Source: Chara braunii
Lineage: Eukaryota; Streptophyta; Charophyceae; Charales; Characeae
DNA length: 23,567 nucleotides
Reading direction: 5' to 3'
Assembly: GCA_003427395.1 (NCBI GenBank)
Contig: BFEA01000110.1
Coordinates: forward strand, 1,663,167 to 1,686,733
Shown here: in pieces, positions 1 through 9,627 of the stretch
How the letters are laid out: each line of letters begins with the position of its first letter
Numbering within the stretch: position 1 is the first letter of the stretch
Notes under the pieces: generated by a model
Databases searched by the model: none
Seen by the model: the letters and a program-made list of their open reading frames with translations, nothing else
What the model was told of the DNA's origin: nothing
Position numbers and translations under genes: made by a program

Positions 1-7
1 GAGAGAG

Positions 8-41
<34 letters not shown>

Positions 42-42
42 C
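1..42. repeat. (GA)n microsatellite
   Basis: Nearly pure GA dinucleotide repeat with one interruption near position 25. It is followed directly by a quasi-palindrome at 52-71 of the AGTGCGA-N6-TCGCACT type. The same pairing, read on the other strand, occurs at 11731-11804, where a palindrome abuts a (CT)n run. The window edge may therefore belong to another copy of the same repeat family. Confidence 0.95.
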
Positions 43-96
43 TCTAGTTGAACAGCGAGTCAATTCGCAGTTATCGAGGTCGATATCAGGTCGTGA

Positions 97-1292
97 TCTG
101 TTTGGTGACTGACCACCTTTAAGGAGTGGTAGACCACCTTCAAGAAGTGTTAACCTTCACGAAGTGTCAAACAGTTGGCGGTCAGAGGACTCCAGTGCCA
201 AAAGCATTCTTAGGGGACCTTGCGGTCGTGTTCAGAACATATTGGCGTAGCACTAGATGTTCACCAAGCAGTTCTGGATGTCGGTTATATCGACACATCA
301 TAAGATGCCTTACAAGCAAGCAGCGGCTGCTTGCAGGACCTTCTACCCGGTATGGATCTTTGAAAGCAGAGTTTCGCACTCCACCGTGAGATCCACGTCG
401 GATAGGTGGACCTGCCATCCTACCGTTGTTAGCTGTAGTCATCTTGAGGGAGTCGATGAGGTGAGGACCCGGCAAAGAAAACTCTCAGTGGACTTTGCTG
501 CCGTGTTTTTGGAACTTATTGGCGTAGCACTAGATGCTCACCAAGGAGTTCTGGATGTAGGTTATATCGACAAATCATAAGATGCCTAACAAGCAAGCAG
601 CGACTGCTTGCAGGACCTTCTACCGGGTGTGGATCTTTGAGAGCAGAGTTTCGCACTCCACCGTGAGATCCACATCGGATAGGTGGACCTGCAATCCTAC
701 CGCTGTCAGCTGTAGTCATCTTGAGGGAGTCGACGAGGTGAGGACCCGGCAAAGAACACTGTCAGGGGACTTTGGTGCCGTGTTTGGAATATATTGGTGT
801 AGCACTAGATGCTCACTAAGCAGTTCTGGATGTCTGTCATATCGACACATCATAAGATGCCTTACAAGCAAGCACCGACTGCTTGAAGGACCTTTTACCC
901 GGTGTGGATCTTTGAGAGCAGAGTTTCGCACTCCACCGTGAGATCCACATCGGGTAGGTGGACCTGTCATCCTACCGCTGTTGGCTGTAGTCATCTTGAG
1001 AGTCGATGCGGTGAGGACCCGACAAAGAACACTCTTAGGGGACTTTGCTGCCGTGTTTGGAACTTATTGGCGTATCACTAGATGCTCACCAAGCAGTTCT
1101 AGATGTCGGTTATATCGACACATCATAAGATGCCTTACATGCAAGCAGCGACTGTTTGCAGGACCTTCTACCCGGTGTGGATCTTTGAGAGCAGAGTTTC
1201 GCATTCCACCGTGAGATCCACATCGGATAGGCGGACCTGCCATCCTACCACTGTTGGCTGTAGTCATCTTGAGAGTCGAGGAGGTGAGGACC
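97..1292. repeat. Tandem satellite array, unit about 274-277 bp, about 4 copies
   Basis: The landmark ATTGGCGTAGCACTAGATG recurs near 241, 518, 792 and 1066, giving periods of about 274-277 bp. Copies differ by scattered substitutions and small indels (for example GGGAGTCGA versus GAGTCGA near the unit end). The array seems to begin with a diverged partial unit around 97-240 and stops near 1292 after GAGGACCCGACG. Each unit is open on both strands, which gives overlapping short ORFs repeated once per unit; these are a by-product of tandem duplication and show no recognisable protein features. I know of no named satellite to match it. It lies outside the left inverted repeat and so belongs to flanking host DNA or to another element. 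Confidence 0.9.
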
Positions 1293-1430
1293 CGACGATG
1301 TTCCAATTGGGACGTGCTCTTGTTTCATGATGTGCAGGTGCTTACAGGCGGTGCGTTCGATCCCCTCCTCGGCGTGAAGCAAAGTGCGAGGGAATTGCTC
1401 AGGGCTGACACCAGAAATGCGATTGAACTC
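1293..1430. other. Flank between satellite and element tip
   Basis: Unique-looking sequence of about 140 bp joining the satellite to the left inverted repeat. It contains two quasi-palindromes of the AGTGCGA-N6-TCGCACT type: a degenerate one at about 1383-1402, and a good one at 1416-1435 that straddles the point where inverted-repeat similarity begins. No gene seen. Confidence 0.6.
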
Positions 1431-2320
1431 GCACTTTGATGGAGAAGCAGTTGCGCAGTCCATCAGCGCGACGATTTAATATGGACATTGGCTTGTCATT
1501 TCTATATCAAAGGTTGAAAACGCCATCAAATCTNTCTGTGTAGAANATTCATATCCATTCATACAAGTATCTCTTGTCATCNCAAACATTGAGATGAAAA
1601 CATCTGAAGTCAAATTGCAAAGCACACAGAGACATCGCAAACATCGAGGTGAAAACATCTCAAGTTGCGCACTGTTTTTTCCAAAGGTGAAGTCTCAGAG
1701 TAGACGATCAGTTTCTAGAAACCATTCTATGCAGAAAATTCATTCAAGGGCAAATTGCAAAGCACAGAGACTTTTCAAATTGAACGCAAAATATCATACA
1801 ATGCCACATTGCAAAGTGCACGGAGGATTTCAAAAAATCACAAAGTACATGGAGCCAAAGTGCGAATATGTTTTCATTTCCCATATGGAACCAACAGTTG
1901 AATCACAAATGCACGGCATCCAAAGTGCGAATATGTTCGCATTTCTCATATGGAAACAACAACCAGCATCCAGTGGAGAGCACGAGATGTATTCCGGGGA
2001 TAACAAAATTGACAATCATTTAGTGCACCGCTGAATCCGTTAAACAACTTCACGCACAAGTCAAATTGCAAAGCACACAGAGACATCACAAACATCGAGG
2101 TGAAGACATTTCAAGTTGCCTAGTGTTTTTCCAAAGGTGAAGTGTCACAGCACACGAACAGGTACCAGAAACCATTCAATGCAAGAAATTCATTCGAGGG
2201 CAAATTGCAAAGCACACAGAGACGTTTCAAAAAGTCATTGAACGTGAAATATCATACAATCCCTCATTGCAAAATGCACGGAGGCTTTCCAAATATTACA
2301 AAGTACATGGAGCCAAAGTG
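1431..2320 (+). repeat. Left terminal inverted repeat
   Basis: The outer 71 bases (GCACTTTGATGGAGAAGCAG onward) match the right end with about six mismatches. Further in, the shared blocks include CATCAAATCT, TCAAGTTGCCTAGTGTTTTT, GGTGAAGT, CATTCAATGCAA, CAAATTGCAAAG and CACAAAGTACATGGAGCC. Matching to the right repeat is best when the second copy of the internal duplication (from about 2103) is used for the middle part. The tip overlaps a 20-bp quasi-palindrome (1416-1435). The inner limit is approximate. Confidence 0.85.
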
Positions 2321-2515
2321 CGAATTCTCATTTCTCACATGGAACCAACAGTTCAATCACAAATGTACGGTCTCCGAAGCGTAAAAATGTTCGCATTTCT
2401 CATATGGAAACAGCAACCAGCATTCCGTGGAGAGCACGAGATGCATTCCGGGGATAATAAAACTGGTGATCACTTAGTGCACCGCTGAATCCGTAAAACA
2501 ACTTCAAGTACACAT
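1611..2515. repeat. Tandem duplication (about 451-454 bp) inside the left TIR
   Basis: CAAATTGCAAAGCACACAGA occurs at 1611 and again at 2062, and CTGAATCCGT at 2031 and again at 2485. Two copies of about 452 bp therefore lie head to tail, diverged by scattered substitutions and short indels. Shared internal landmarks are CACAAAGTACATGGAGCCAA, CATTTCTCATATGGAAAC and GGAGAGCACGAGATG. Short ORFs here (such as 1594-2034) lie wholly in the repeat and look non-coding. Confidence 0.85.
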
Positions 2516-3281
2516 ACATTCTGGCGACAATTGGTTTCCGAATGGAGAACAAGTTCGCAACTGTCATAAGGAACCAATATACATCATTCAATCTAGATAA
2601 GCAGAGGGGGTGAACCGTAAAACGGGGCGGCACACGCAGAACAAGGACGAGCCAAAACATATGAAAGCTGGGTGGTCGGGGTGGAGCGGGGGAGAGGGAC
2701 TTTCACACCACAAAGTCTCGCGAAGGAAAGAGATAAGCACGAAACAATTTGGCGACCAAGAATAAATCGTTGATATCTTTCACATGAGTAAAAGATGAGC
2801 ACAACCTCGAACCGAACAAACGCAGCACGGTGCTGCCGCGGTCTGAGAGGACATAAGGAGAACAACCCGAAAATAAACAAAAGGAGCACAAAGTTGGGAT
2901 ATTCACATCCGATATGTAAGCGTCTACTTAAAAGAAACTGCACCACGTGGCTGGGATATTTACATCGGCATCTAAGATTCTACTTCACGTAAGCGTCCGC
3001 TGCTACCCTTTAGCTGATGTTGCGCGACAAGCAATGAGAACAACCCGAAAACAAACAAAGGAAGCACGGCGCTGCCGAAAGTCCTACGAGTAAACATGAC
3101 AGGTTCCACGAAATGAAGAACTCTTAAAAAATTAATATAGCACGAGGCTGGGTTATTTCCATCGACACCTAAGCCTGTACTTGACCAAAACGTCCACTGC
3201 AATCCGGCACCTCATGAAAACAACAGCACAACTCGAACCGGCTGACTGCTAGATCAAGTGGGAATAGATTTGCACTTCTGC
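2516..3281. repeat. Left subterminal region with degenerate repeats
   Basis: No convincing gene. GAGAACAACCCGAAAA plus an A-rich tract occurs near 2859 and 3036. A block beginning GCTGGGATATTTACATCGGC near 2951 is repeated in diverged form near 3147 and partly near 2894. The spacing is about 180-195 bp. The sequence probably represents non-coding DNA and 3' flanking sequence of the minus-strand Ulp1 gene. Confidence 0.6.
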
Positions 3282-3869
3282 TTATGGCATTTCGAAAAAA
3301 AAACTACGCGTATTTTTACAATAGTGGTATGATTCAACGCCTTGGACTATGTCCACCGCAATCCTCAGCCGAATGTTTGGAATGTCGCTTTGGGCTATCG
3401 GAAATGGTGGCGGACAGACGCGTGCAAGAAATGAAGCGAAGGCGAGCATGAAAACACCGCAGCTCGACCCGTCCGATTGTTGAGGGACACCACAAACAAC
3501 CACCTTGGGCTCCTGGAGATCCACTTTCGTTTTTGAACCATAATGACAAACTGCTTCGTCACGGAGGTATTGCGTGAAGTTCGCAATCACATCGGAAAAA
3601 AAACCGCCATCGTCTTGTACGAGGGAGTCGTAGTACTCCAGCCGTTGTTCTCGGAGACACAATAGGGTCCAATGCACTCCATGTTTATGGACAGGAATCA
3701 AGAGCATCTCGTGCGATAAAATATCCACATCTTTTGTCCATCTCGCAACCCTATCATGTCGATAGCCGCCACGGACGAGCTTGGTATAGAAAAATGGACT
3801 GAAAATGTAAAGTGAGGGACACCCAAGCAACGCAGCGTTGGCAAGCAAGGCCAAGTACGACTCCACCAC
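3282..3869 (-). CDS. Ulp1/SENP-like C48 cysteine protease domain (partial, transposon-encoded)
   Basis: A 195-residue open frame that carries the Ulp1/C48 catalytic layout. His66 lies in VHWTLL (3672-3674), Asp81 in EYYDSL (3627-3629), an oxyanion Gln in VPQQSDGSSCGVF, and the nucleophile Cys137 at 3459-3461. The start of the domain matches the family: VVESYLALL corresponds to the helix after the usual WLND motif. Family members remove SUMO or ubiquitin-like modifiers, and many plant and algal DNA transposons carry such a domain; its role in transposition is not settled. The frame is preceded by a TAG only one codon upstream and by a frameshift at a G-run (see 3881-4556), so the start is a fragment edge and not a true initiator. 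The domain sits at the outer end of the minus-strand arm, next to the left TIR. Confidence 0.85.
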   Translation of the reverse strand: MVESYLALLANAALLGCPSLYIFSPFFYTKLVRGGYRHDRVARWTKDVDILSHEMLLIPVHKHGVHWTLLCLREQRLEYYDSLVQDDGGFFSDVIANFTQYLRDEAVCHYGSKTKVDLQEPKVVVCGVPQQSDGSSCGVFMLAFASFLARVCPPPFPIAQSDIPNIRLRIAVDIVQGVESYHYCKNTRSFFFEMP

Positions 3870-3880
3870 CTAGTCGAAAG

Positions 3881-4556
3881 TCATCCCCCCTGAACAAGAG
3901 TTTGAAGACTTTTTCTGCTCAACGGAATTGAACTGACCCCTTTCCGAACCGAGCACACCACCTCGTGACCGTTGCTGTAATCTCCACAGACGTTCCGCAA
4001 CATTCTCAAGTCCGTAGCGCTAAGCTCCTCAGTAAGCAACGGAACGGGAAAACATGATGTAGCCCCAGCTGCACAAACACCCACGAACAAGTGTGAGGAG
4101 TGAGCACAAACCCCGTGGTGGAATGGCTAAGAATTGTCTGCCCTTTTCCCAGAAAAGTTGTATCCCCGCTTGTTGAATGTGTCCTTCGCGATGTACTTAG
4201 GACACGGGTCTTTCAAGACACCCCGTTTGCCATCGTCATCAGACCCGTCAGACAAAGCAGTAACGCTCTCAATAGACGCAGCCAAATGTTTCCGCAGACC
4301 TTCCTCCTTATCTATTCCACAAGCCTTCAAAACCGTGACAGCTCTCTGGGAAAGGCGAGGCATCTGGACCCTTTTAAACAACCCTATACTTGACGACTTC
4401 TTCGGTGAAGCGGCCAATGACCTCCCTGAAAGACGTTTCTCGCGCACGACTTTTAAAGGCTTCATCGGCAGGGACATTAACAACCTCATACCTGTAGAAC
4501 ATAGAAAACAACCCACAACCCACAAGTTTTTTTTTAACTAATGGTAACAGGTACAT
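3881..4556 (-). pseudogene. Disrupted N-terminal part of the Ulp1-like protein
   Basis: Three open pieces read towards the protease domain. From about 4500 the frame reads YEVVNVPADEAFKSRARETS and goes on through VIGRFTEEVVKYRVV. It then shifts near 4374-4400 into a frame containing LSQRAVTVLKACGIDKEEGL and a Ser/Asp-rich stretch, which ends at TAG 4127-4129. The same frame reopens and runs through LLTEELSATDLRMLRNVCGD to SIPLSRKSLQTLVQGG. The last motif fits the start of C48 domains (a short strand, then a helix before WLND). A run of six G at about 3883-3888 causes a 1-base shift, and TAG one codon before VVESYLALL adds a nonsense break. A cryptic intron could explain part of this, but the fit across the G-run favours mutation. 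Confidence 0.6.
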
Positions 4557-4698
4557 TAGCCCATGACATCAATTTGGACGAACACAGAGCTGGCTAGTGA
4601 CAGATATGCGAGTGGTCCTATTCACAAATCTTACCGTGCTCGGAAGCCCTTTGAGGGAACTCGCCCTCCTGTCGCGCCACTGCGCCAACGTCCACGGA

Positions 4699-5364
4699 CT
4701 ATTCGAGGTTCTGGGCCTCGGCCACGGCTTTGTTGCTAACCAACTCAGTGGCAGCTGAGTAGCTTGGCAAGTCGATGGCTTCATGAAGCACCATTTCCCG
4801 ACCGGTACTGAGGACAGATGCTCGATCACCCTGTTCGGCGCCGCAACAGGTAGACGGAGAATCATGATCTTTCCGCTCTGGATTCATCTTCATGCTGACG
4901 ACAACCTCGCCGCCTTCCACGGAGGATTCGACGTTCTGCATCTCGGCCACGCCTGAGTCGCTAACCAACTCGGTGGCTGCCGAGTCGTCACCCGACTCTG
5001 TGGCTTCATGAAGCACCATTCCCCGAGCGGTGCTCGGGACAGAAGCTCGACCACCGTGTTCTTCACTGCAACGGGTGGGCGAAGAATCACCATCTTTCCG
5101 CTGTGGATCCGTCCGGATGTCGACATTCACCTCACGGCCTTCCACCACGGGTTCTCCGCCTTTCTCATCGCCATGAACCCGAGCTTCCACCACGGGTTCT
5201 TCTTCGTCTTCATCGTCGCCAAGAACGGGAGCTTGCACGAACGTCCACTTACCTCCCTTAACGACACCCTCTCACGTCGTGGCCACAGCCGAGCGACTGT
5301 GCAGAACCTCTTCGGACGTCCCGATCACCAGCGCTCGTGCGTGGAGCCACTTCAAGTTTTCATG
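4699..5364 (-). pseudogene. Acidic segment with two about 70-residue repeats
   Basis: In the original phase, ALVIGTSEEVLHSRSAVATT is followed by TGA (5272-5274) and then EGVVKGGKWTFVQAPVLGDD, an Asp/Glu-rich stretch and a duplicated unit. The unit appears as REVNVDIRTDPQRKDGDSSP...MVLHEATES...ATELVSDSGVAEMQNVE, then as GEVVVSMKMNPERKDHDSPS...MVLHEAIDL...ATELVSNKAVAEAQNLE, before TAG 4699. The DNA repeat has a period of about 220 bp. It is probably a disordered spacer between the methylase-like region and the Ulp1 domain. AGGTAAGT at about 5247-5254 (minus strand) is a good splice-donor match, but the codons across it read well, so I do not call an intron. Confidence 0.55.
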
Positions 5365-5618
5365 AGCCGGCCCGTGTCGAGTCTCCTCTCCCCGTTGTAC
5401 AGCATGCGTTTCCCCGGAGCTCCTGCACTCTCGTTGTCAGTGTCCACTGACGCACCCTCCGAAGCATGACGTTCACACTCGCTACCCCCGGTCTCCAACA
5501 CTTTGCGAGACTGCCAGCGTTGAGTCTCCTCTTCTCGATGTACAACACGCGTTCCCGGAGAGCGCTCGTCTTTGCCAGGAGTGTGACGTTCGTTCTCGCT
5601 ACCCCCGGTCTCCAACAC
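5352..5618 (-). pseudogene. LETGGSE tandem-repeat segment (shifted frame)
   Basis: Two units of about 120 bp encode VLETGGSE followed by N/C-ER-H and an acidic stretch. A third partial unit (ETRDWRSRDV, matching EETQRWQSRKV) lies upstream in the previous phase. Alignment of the units shows 22 extra bases in the first (CTAAAGGGGCCCGCTCCAGG and two more), enough to explain the change of phase. The frame ends at TGA 5352, while the original phase is open alongside (HENLKWLHARALVIGTSEEV), so a second compensating indel lies near 5360-5400. Confidence 0.5.
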
Positions 5619-6435
5619 CTGGAGCGGGCCCCTTTAGCACGTCGCGAGACCGCCAGTCTCGAGTCTCAACACATGAGAAAGGAGGCGAGTAGGGTAACCC
5701 TGTGTCCAACTGAAGATGCGGGGGCCAGGACGTCCCATTTTCTTGGCCCCGTGGAACTGTTGCGTGAGGAGCACTTATGGCGTAGGGCGACGACAGCAAA
5801 TCCGAATGTATTTGGAGTTTGTGGCGGTCGCCCGAGCCGAGGGAACCGGAGGTCGCACCTTCGCTCCTTCGCAATGCAGGCATCCCGCCCTCCAGGCAAA
5901 ACGAAGGCGCGCCCTCTTTCAAGAGCAAGGTGTTGAGCACATGAGACCTCTGCTGCGCACGGCGGGATGGACTCTCCTGACCAAGGGGAAACAAACTCAT
6001 CGCAGACAAGTGCGAATCTAATCGTACTTGATCAGAGGTCCGGGTGGCCTCGTCTCGCATGTCGGAATCTCGACTCCCTATGCAGTGGGGGTCAGTTTCC
6101 ATATACAGGGGACTCCCGGACGTTCTACGCTTTCCGCCCGACCCCTTCCCGCCCGACCCCTTCCCGCCCGATCCCTTTCCGCCCGACCCCTTTCCGCCCG
6201 ACGCCTTCTCAACCGACGATGTCTCGCCCGTCCCCTTTCCGACAAACTGTGAGCGGTCTCCTCCGCTACCTCCGCTGTCTCCTTCGTCTCCTCCACCACC
6301 CCTTCCCGGATGCTGACCGGCCGGCGGAGGTTGCGGCATGCGCCAGTCAATGCCACGAGACGGTGCTATTTCGAGTGCGTAGAAAGGCGCTCGAAACTCC
6401 AACATGTTGTTGGCGTACAACTCATGTAGCTTTTG
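5599..6435 (-). pseudogene. Segment 5: low-complexity tail with GGKGS repeats
   Basis: It continues in phase directly after TAA 6436, reading QKLHELYANNMLEFRAPFYA, which looks coding and supports a nonsense mutation over a true end. It then becomes Gly-, Ser- and Pro-rich, with four perfect or near-perfect GGKGS units (DNA 6130-6198, a 15-bp tandem repeat) and later long disordered sequence. The stop at 5599-5601 is reached only because of a 22-bp insertion relative to the next repeat copy (about 5610-5632), which shifts the frame by one base. Confidence 0.6.
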
Positions 6436-8496
6436 TTATGCATACGCATCGACGTCCTGATCGTTCCTCTCGGGGTTCATGAGACTCAAATGCTCCACCA
6501 GAGCAGTTCTTGCCTTTCTCTTAAATGCACCCGCTCCCAGTCTCTTCAGTCCACTCCACTTGCCATCGGCCTCCTTTATTGCCATGACCCATATTCCATT
6601 CCTCACAGCAGGTTGGAATATCCTCGGGTGCCAGACGACGTTGTGTCCCCAGACATCCTCCGACATGAACCGGTGATGCTTGCCAAAGAAGTAGAGTCTG
6701 TCATTCTGCCAGGTGTCATGGTCCACAGGGAGCCTATCACAAGGTTCGTGATCATAGTCTCTCTCTTCCTCCCCGTCATCAGACGATTGGTCGTCGACTC
6801 GTTCGCCCCGAAACACACGCTTCAAACTGGCAGGGGACGTGCTATATCTCCGAGGGCCACCTTCCTCTTCATCACCAACCTGTCCAACCACCCGAGGAAG
6901 TGGCATGGACTCGAAATCGAAGGTTTCGGAGTCGCTCAGCTCCTCCATGTCGTTAGCGTCGAAAGGGTCTTCGTCGTCGAACTGTGACTTGTAGTTTTCG
7001 AGAGTGAGTGGTTCGGACAGCGTGAAGTAAACGTGCTCCAGACTTCTGAGGAAGTGCGAGACAGACTCCCTGGGTGCACCGTGGTACCCATTGAGCACAG
7101 CGAACACCAGGTTTCTCCGTCGACTGTATTCGAGGTCGGTCGGACCAGGTGGTCCGGGTCCGAAAAGGAAGTCCCAAACGTCCGTCCTTTTGTTCCCCGA
7201 CAATTTCCAATACATGTCACGTTTGGGATCCCAGTTTCGTTCGCCGGTGGTGCGGGCAAACTCGCAAGCATTGCGAGTATCTGCAACGCGTGCCTTCACG
7301 AACTCGTGAAGGTAATCGATCATCTTCGCCGCCTTCTCCAAAGTGACGACGTTCCGACCAGTGCGCAGGAGTTCCCACACGAGAGACGCATGCGCCTTCC
7401 CAAAGAAAAAAACAGTTTGACCAGCTTTGCAAAAGTTTACGAGTAGACCAAGTAGACGGGACGGGTTCCACTCCATCTCCCCGTAAGCAGGTCCTTGAGA
7501 ACTTGTCACGCCGCCGTCCTCCCACATGCTACGAGAGAACCTTTCCTCTTCCGCCACGTCGAAACATGCCACAACCTGTCCTGATGGGCCCACCACCATG
7601 TGTTGGGCCGGACTTGGACCATGAGCACGGGAAACCTTTATCGGGCTACTAGCCGGGTAGACTGCGAATGTGTTATCTTCCAGCTTCTCGCCATTAAAAA
7701 TCACGTACAGGCGGTCGCACTCCTCAATCAGCATATTTCCTTCCCGGACAGTGGCCTGCGTTTGCGCATTACGTACCCACTTCCCTGTCCTGACGTGATG
7801 GACGCTAAGCCTGGCCATGACTTTCAAGAAACTGAGCTCCCAACGAGAGGGGAAAAATATCACAAATGCTCAGTGCGTTGGCGAAAGTGTTTGTAGAAGG
7901 CCTTGCAAGTTGGCGAAATCGTTTTTTTGCCAGTCTGTGAGGAGTGTGGGATCACACAAATCGAGGACGTACAGGTTGCACATGTAATGTCGCACAACCT
8001 CACGGATCGCAGTGACATGACTGTGAGCTTGGGAAGGCGGGAAAGCGAAAGGAATAAGGCTGGTCACCCGGTTGAGGTCGGGCCATTTGATGTGCCTCAC
8101 ATCCCCGCTGGCCCTGATCCTGTCTCGAACTTCTTCTTCCGTCCGTCGCAAGATGGAACGGACAGACTTTTCGAAAGATTTAGGGAGCCTGTCATCATCG
8201 TACAATTTCTTCACGTCGTCGAGGAACTCCTTCTCGTGCGGAAGAGTACGTTTGCAAGTGTTCACATACTCCACCGCGCCCTGGAAATGCTTTCGCATTT
8301 CGACCCACACCTGTTTCGTGAGGCCCTGCGNCCCGTACTCCTCCAGAAGCTTCCCCTCGGTCCGAAAAAAAGGGCTCCCGTGGCGCCAAACACGTTCGTC
8401 CTCCTCTGTTTCAAGGAACAAGATGTAGTGGAACATACAGAGCATCACACGGTCCACTTTCCTCGTCGCGACCATGTCTTTAATTCCTGGTTTGTG
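6436..8496 (-). pseudogene. Segment 4: degenerate N4/N6 DNA-methylase-like region plus acidic tail
   Basis: The phase runs from HKPGIKDMVATRKVDRVMLC to TAA 6436 with one TGA (7870-7872). LYVLDLCDPTLLTDWQKNDF (CDPT codons at 7945-7956) fits motif IV (DPPY) of beta-class DNA methylases, with DPPY changed to DPTL. It is followed, as in that class, by 'LLQTLSPTH-stop-AFVIFFP', where TGG Trp to TGA would explain the stop. About 150 residues on, WNPSRLLGLLVNFCKAGQ then TVFFFGKAHASL...GRNVVTLE fits the proline-leading helix, motif I (FxGxG, here FFGKA at about 7390-7407) and the acidic motif II residue. Both key motifs are changed, so methyl transfer is doubtful. The C-terminal part is acidic (EELSDSETFDFE; DDQSSDDGEEE) and ends with a Trp/Arg-rich region. 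Confidence 0.55.
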
Positions 8497-9627
8497 CTAA
8501 CGCTTCAGATGGCCGCCCGTGGATTGCACGAACACTTCCCTTAGCGCGAGAATGTCGTCAAGGATCGACAGTTTCTCGGCATCGGTCATGTCGGCGAGAC
8601 ACTGCCAAGAGAAAATGTCTGGCTCCTTCACGACCACGAAAAACTTATCGTCTGCTTGCGTTTTCTTTTTGGTCGGAGGCGGCGGGACCCGGACCAACCA
8701 CCCCATCTTCGTTTCACCAGCCGCCCCTTTCGAGCCCATTTTCGGAATTGCTTGCAGACCCGGAGATTTGTCTGGCATGTATTTGCCCGGCCTCGACAAT
8801 GGCGTCTTGCTGTCGCCGCCCAACAACTTCCCCTCCGCCCATTTCGCGTAGAATTCCATGGCTTTGCGAAAAACCTCGTCACCGGCCATCACGAGCGGCA
8901 TCCACTGCCTCAATGCATTGCCAACTGCAGCGACATACTCCTTGTTGGCGAGCGACGAATCTTTTTGTGCCAACGTCCAGTGAGCTCCGTTCGGACTCTT
9001 TCCCAAAATCAGCTTTTGGAAATCGAAGAACTTTTGTTTTTCGGCNTCCTTGCCNGAAGGGTTCCCTTGAATGNNCACCGGCCTTCCTTCATTCTCCCAT
9101 GCCTCCCGCATGTCCAAGAACGCGGCCTTCTGCGATCGCTGCTTAGACATCTTGTGTCTCGTGTTCTCGTTGAGAGTGACTGGCCTATACCCCGCGAAAT
9201 CTCGGTCGGAAAACCACACTACACTCGCCGTCCACGAGTGCATCTTCCACAAATTGAATATTGGCTCACCCTCCAACTCCTTCACAGCAGCCACGGTGTG
9301 TTATCCGTTAACAGGGTAATAGTAGTACTTGTCCTTGTCCTCTGGCTTGAAGACATCTTTGTGAACCCTGTCAGCTTCCTCCGGCCTACGCGACACTGAC
9401 TTGTAGATGGGTGTCAAAACCAGAGGGTTTTTCGTCCAGATCTTTTTTTCGCGGAATTGACTCAGCATCGTACCCTTGATGTCGTCCACAGTTTCGCGAC
9501 TTAGACTGCGGTGGTTGTAATATTTTTCCCAAGCCGGGATCTCGCAGACCTTCCTGGGGTCGATGAGCAGTTGGACGGGGAGCTCCTTCTCCACGATTTC
9601 ACCGACATCGTTCCGCTCGTATTCGAG
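8497..9627 (-). pseudogene. Segment 3: ParB-like region with a nonsense codon in its signature
   Basis: The segment opens with LEYERNDVGEI and then KELPVQLLIDPRKVCEIPAW, followed by RSLSRETVDDIKGTML and, after about 50 residues, YYYYPVNG-stop-HTVAAVKELEG. This is the order seen in ParB/Srx-like domains: a leading strand, an Arg-containing helix giving an 'I...M' pattern, then a G-x-H-R/T-x-A-A box. TAA 9301-9303 replaces the residue between Gly and His, most simply a former CAA Gln. The following part (about 200 residues) includes RHKMSKQRSQKAAFLDMREA and a Lys-rich stretch, ending at TAG 8497. Three to four single Ns lie near 9046-9075. ParB-like domains bind or cut DNA and CTP in bacteria; activity here is unknown. 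The assignment rests on motif pattern only. Confidence 0.55.

Noticed and set aside
126-1330. Overlapping 60-119 codon ORFs on both strands at the left end
   Set aside because: They recur once per satellite unit on both strands with the same peptides; the openness is a property of the repeated DNA, with no coding bias or domain.
5240-5260. Splice donor AGGTAAGT on the minus strand
   Set aside because: A good consensus match, but the codons across it (EGVVKGGKWTFVQAPVLG) read as protein; no matching acceptor gave a better reading.
5008-8544. Plus-strand ORFs opposite the long minus-strand gene (for example 7903-8544, 8656-9399, 9511-10110)
   Set aside because: They are antisense shadows; the minus-strand phase carries recognisable motifs and stays in one phase across many kb.
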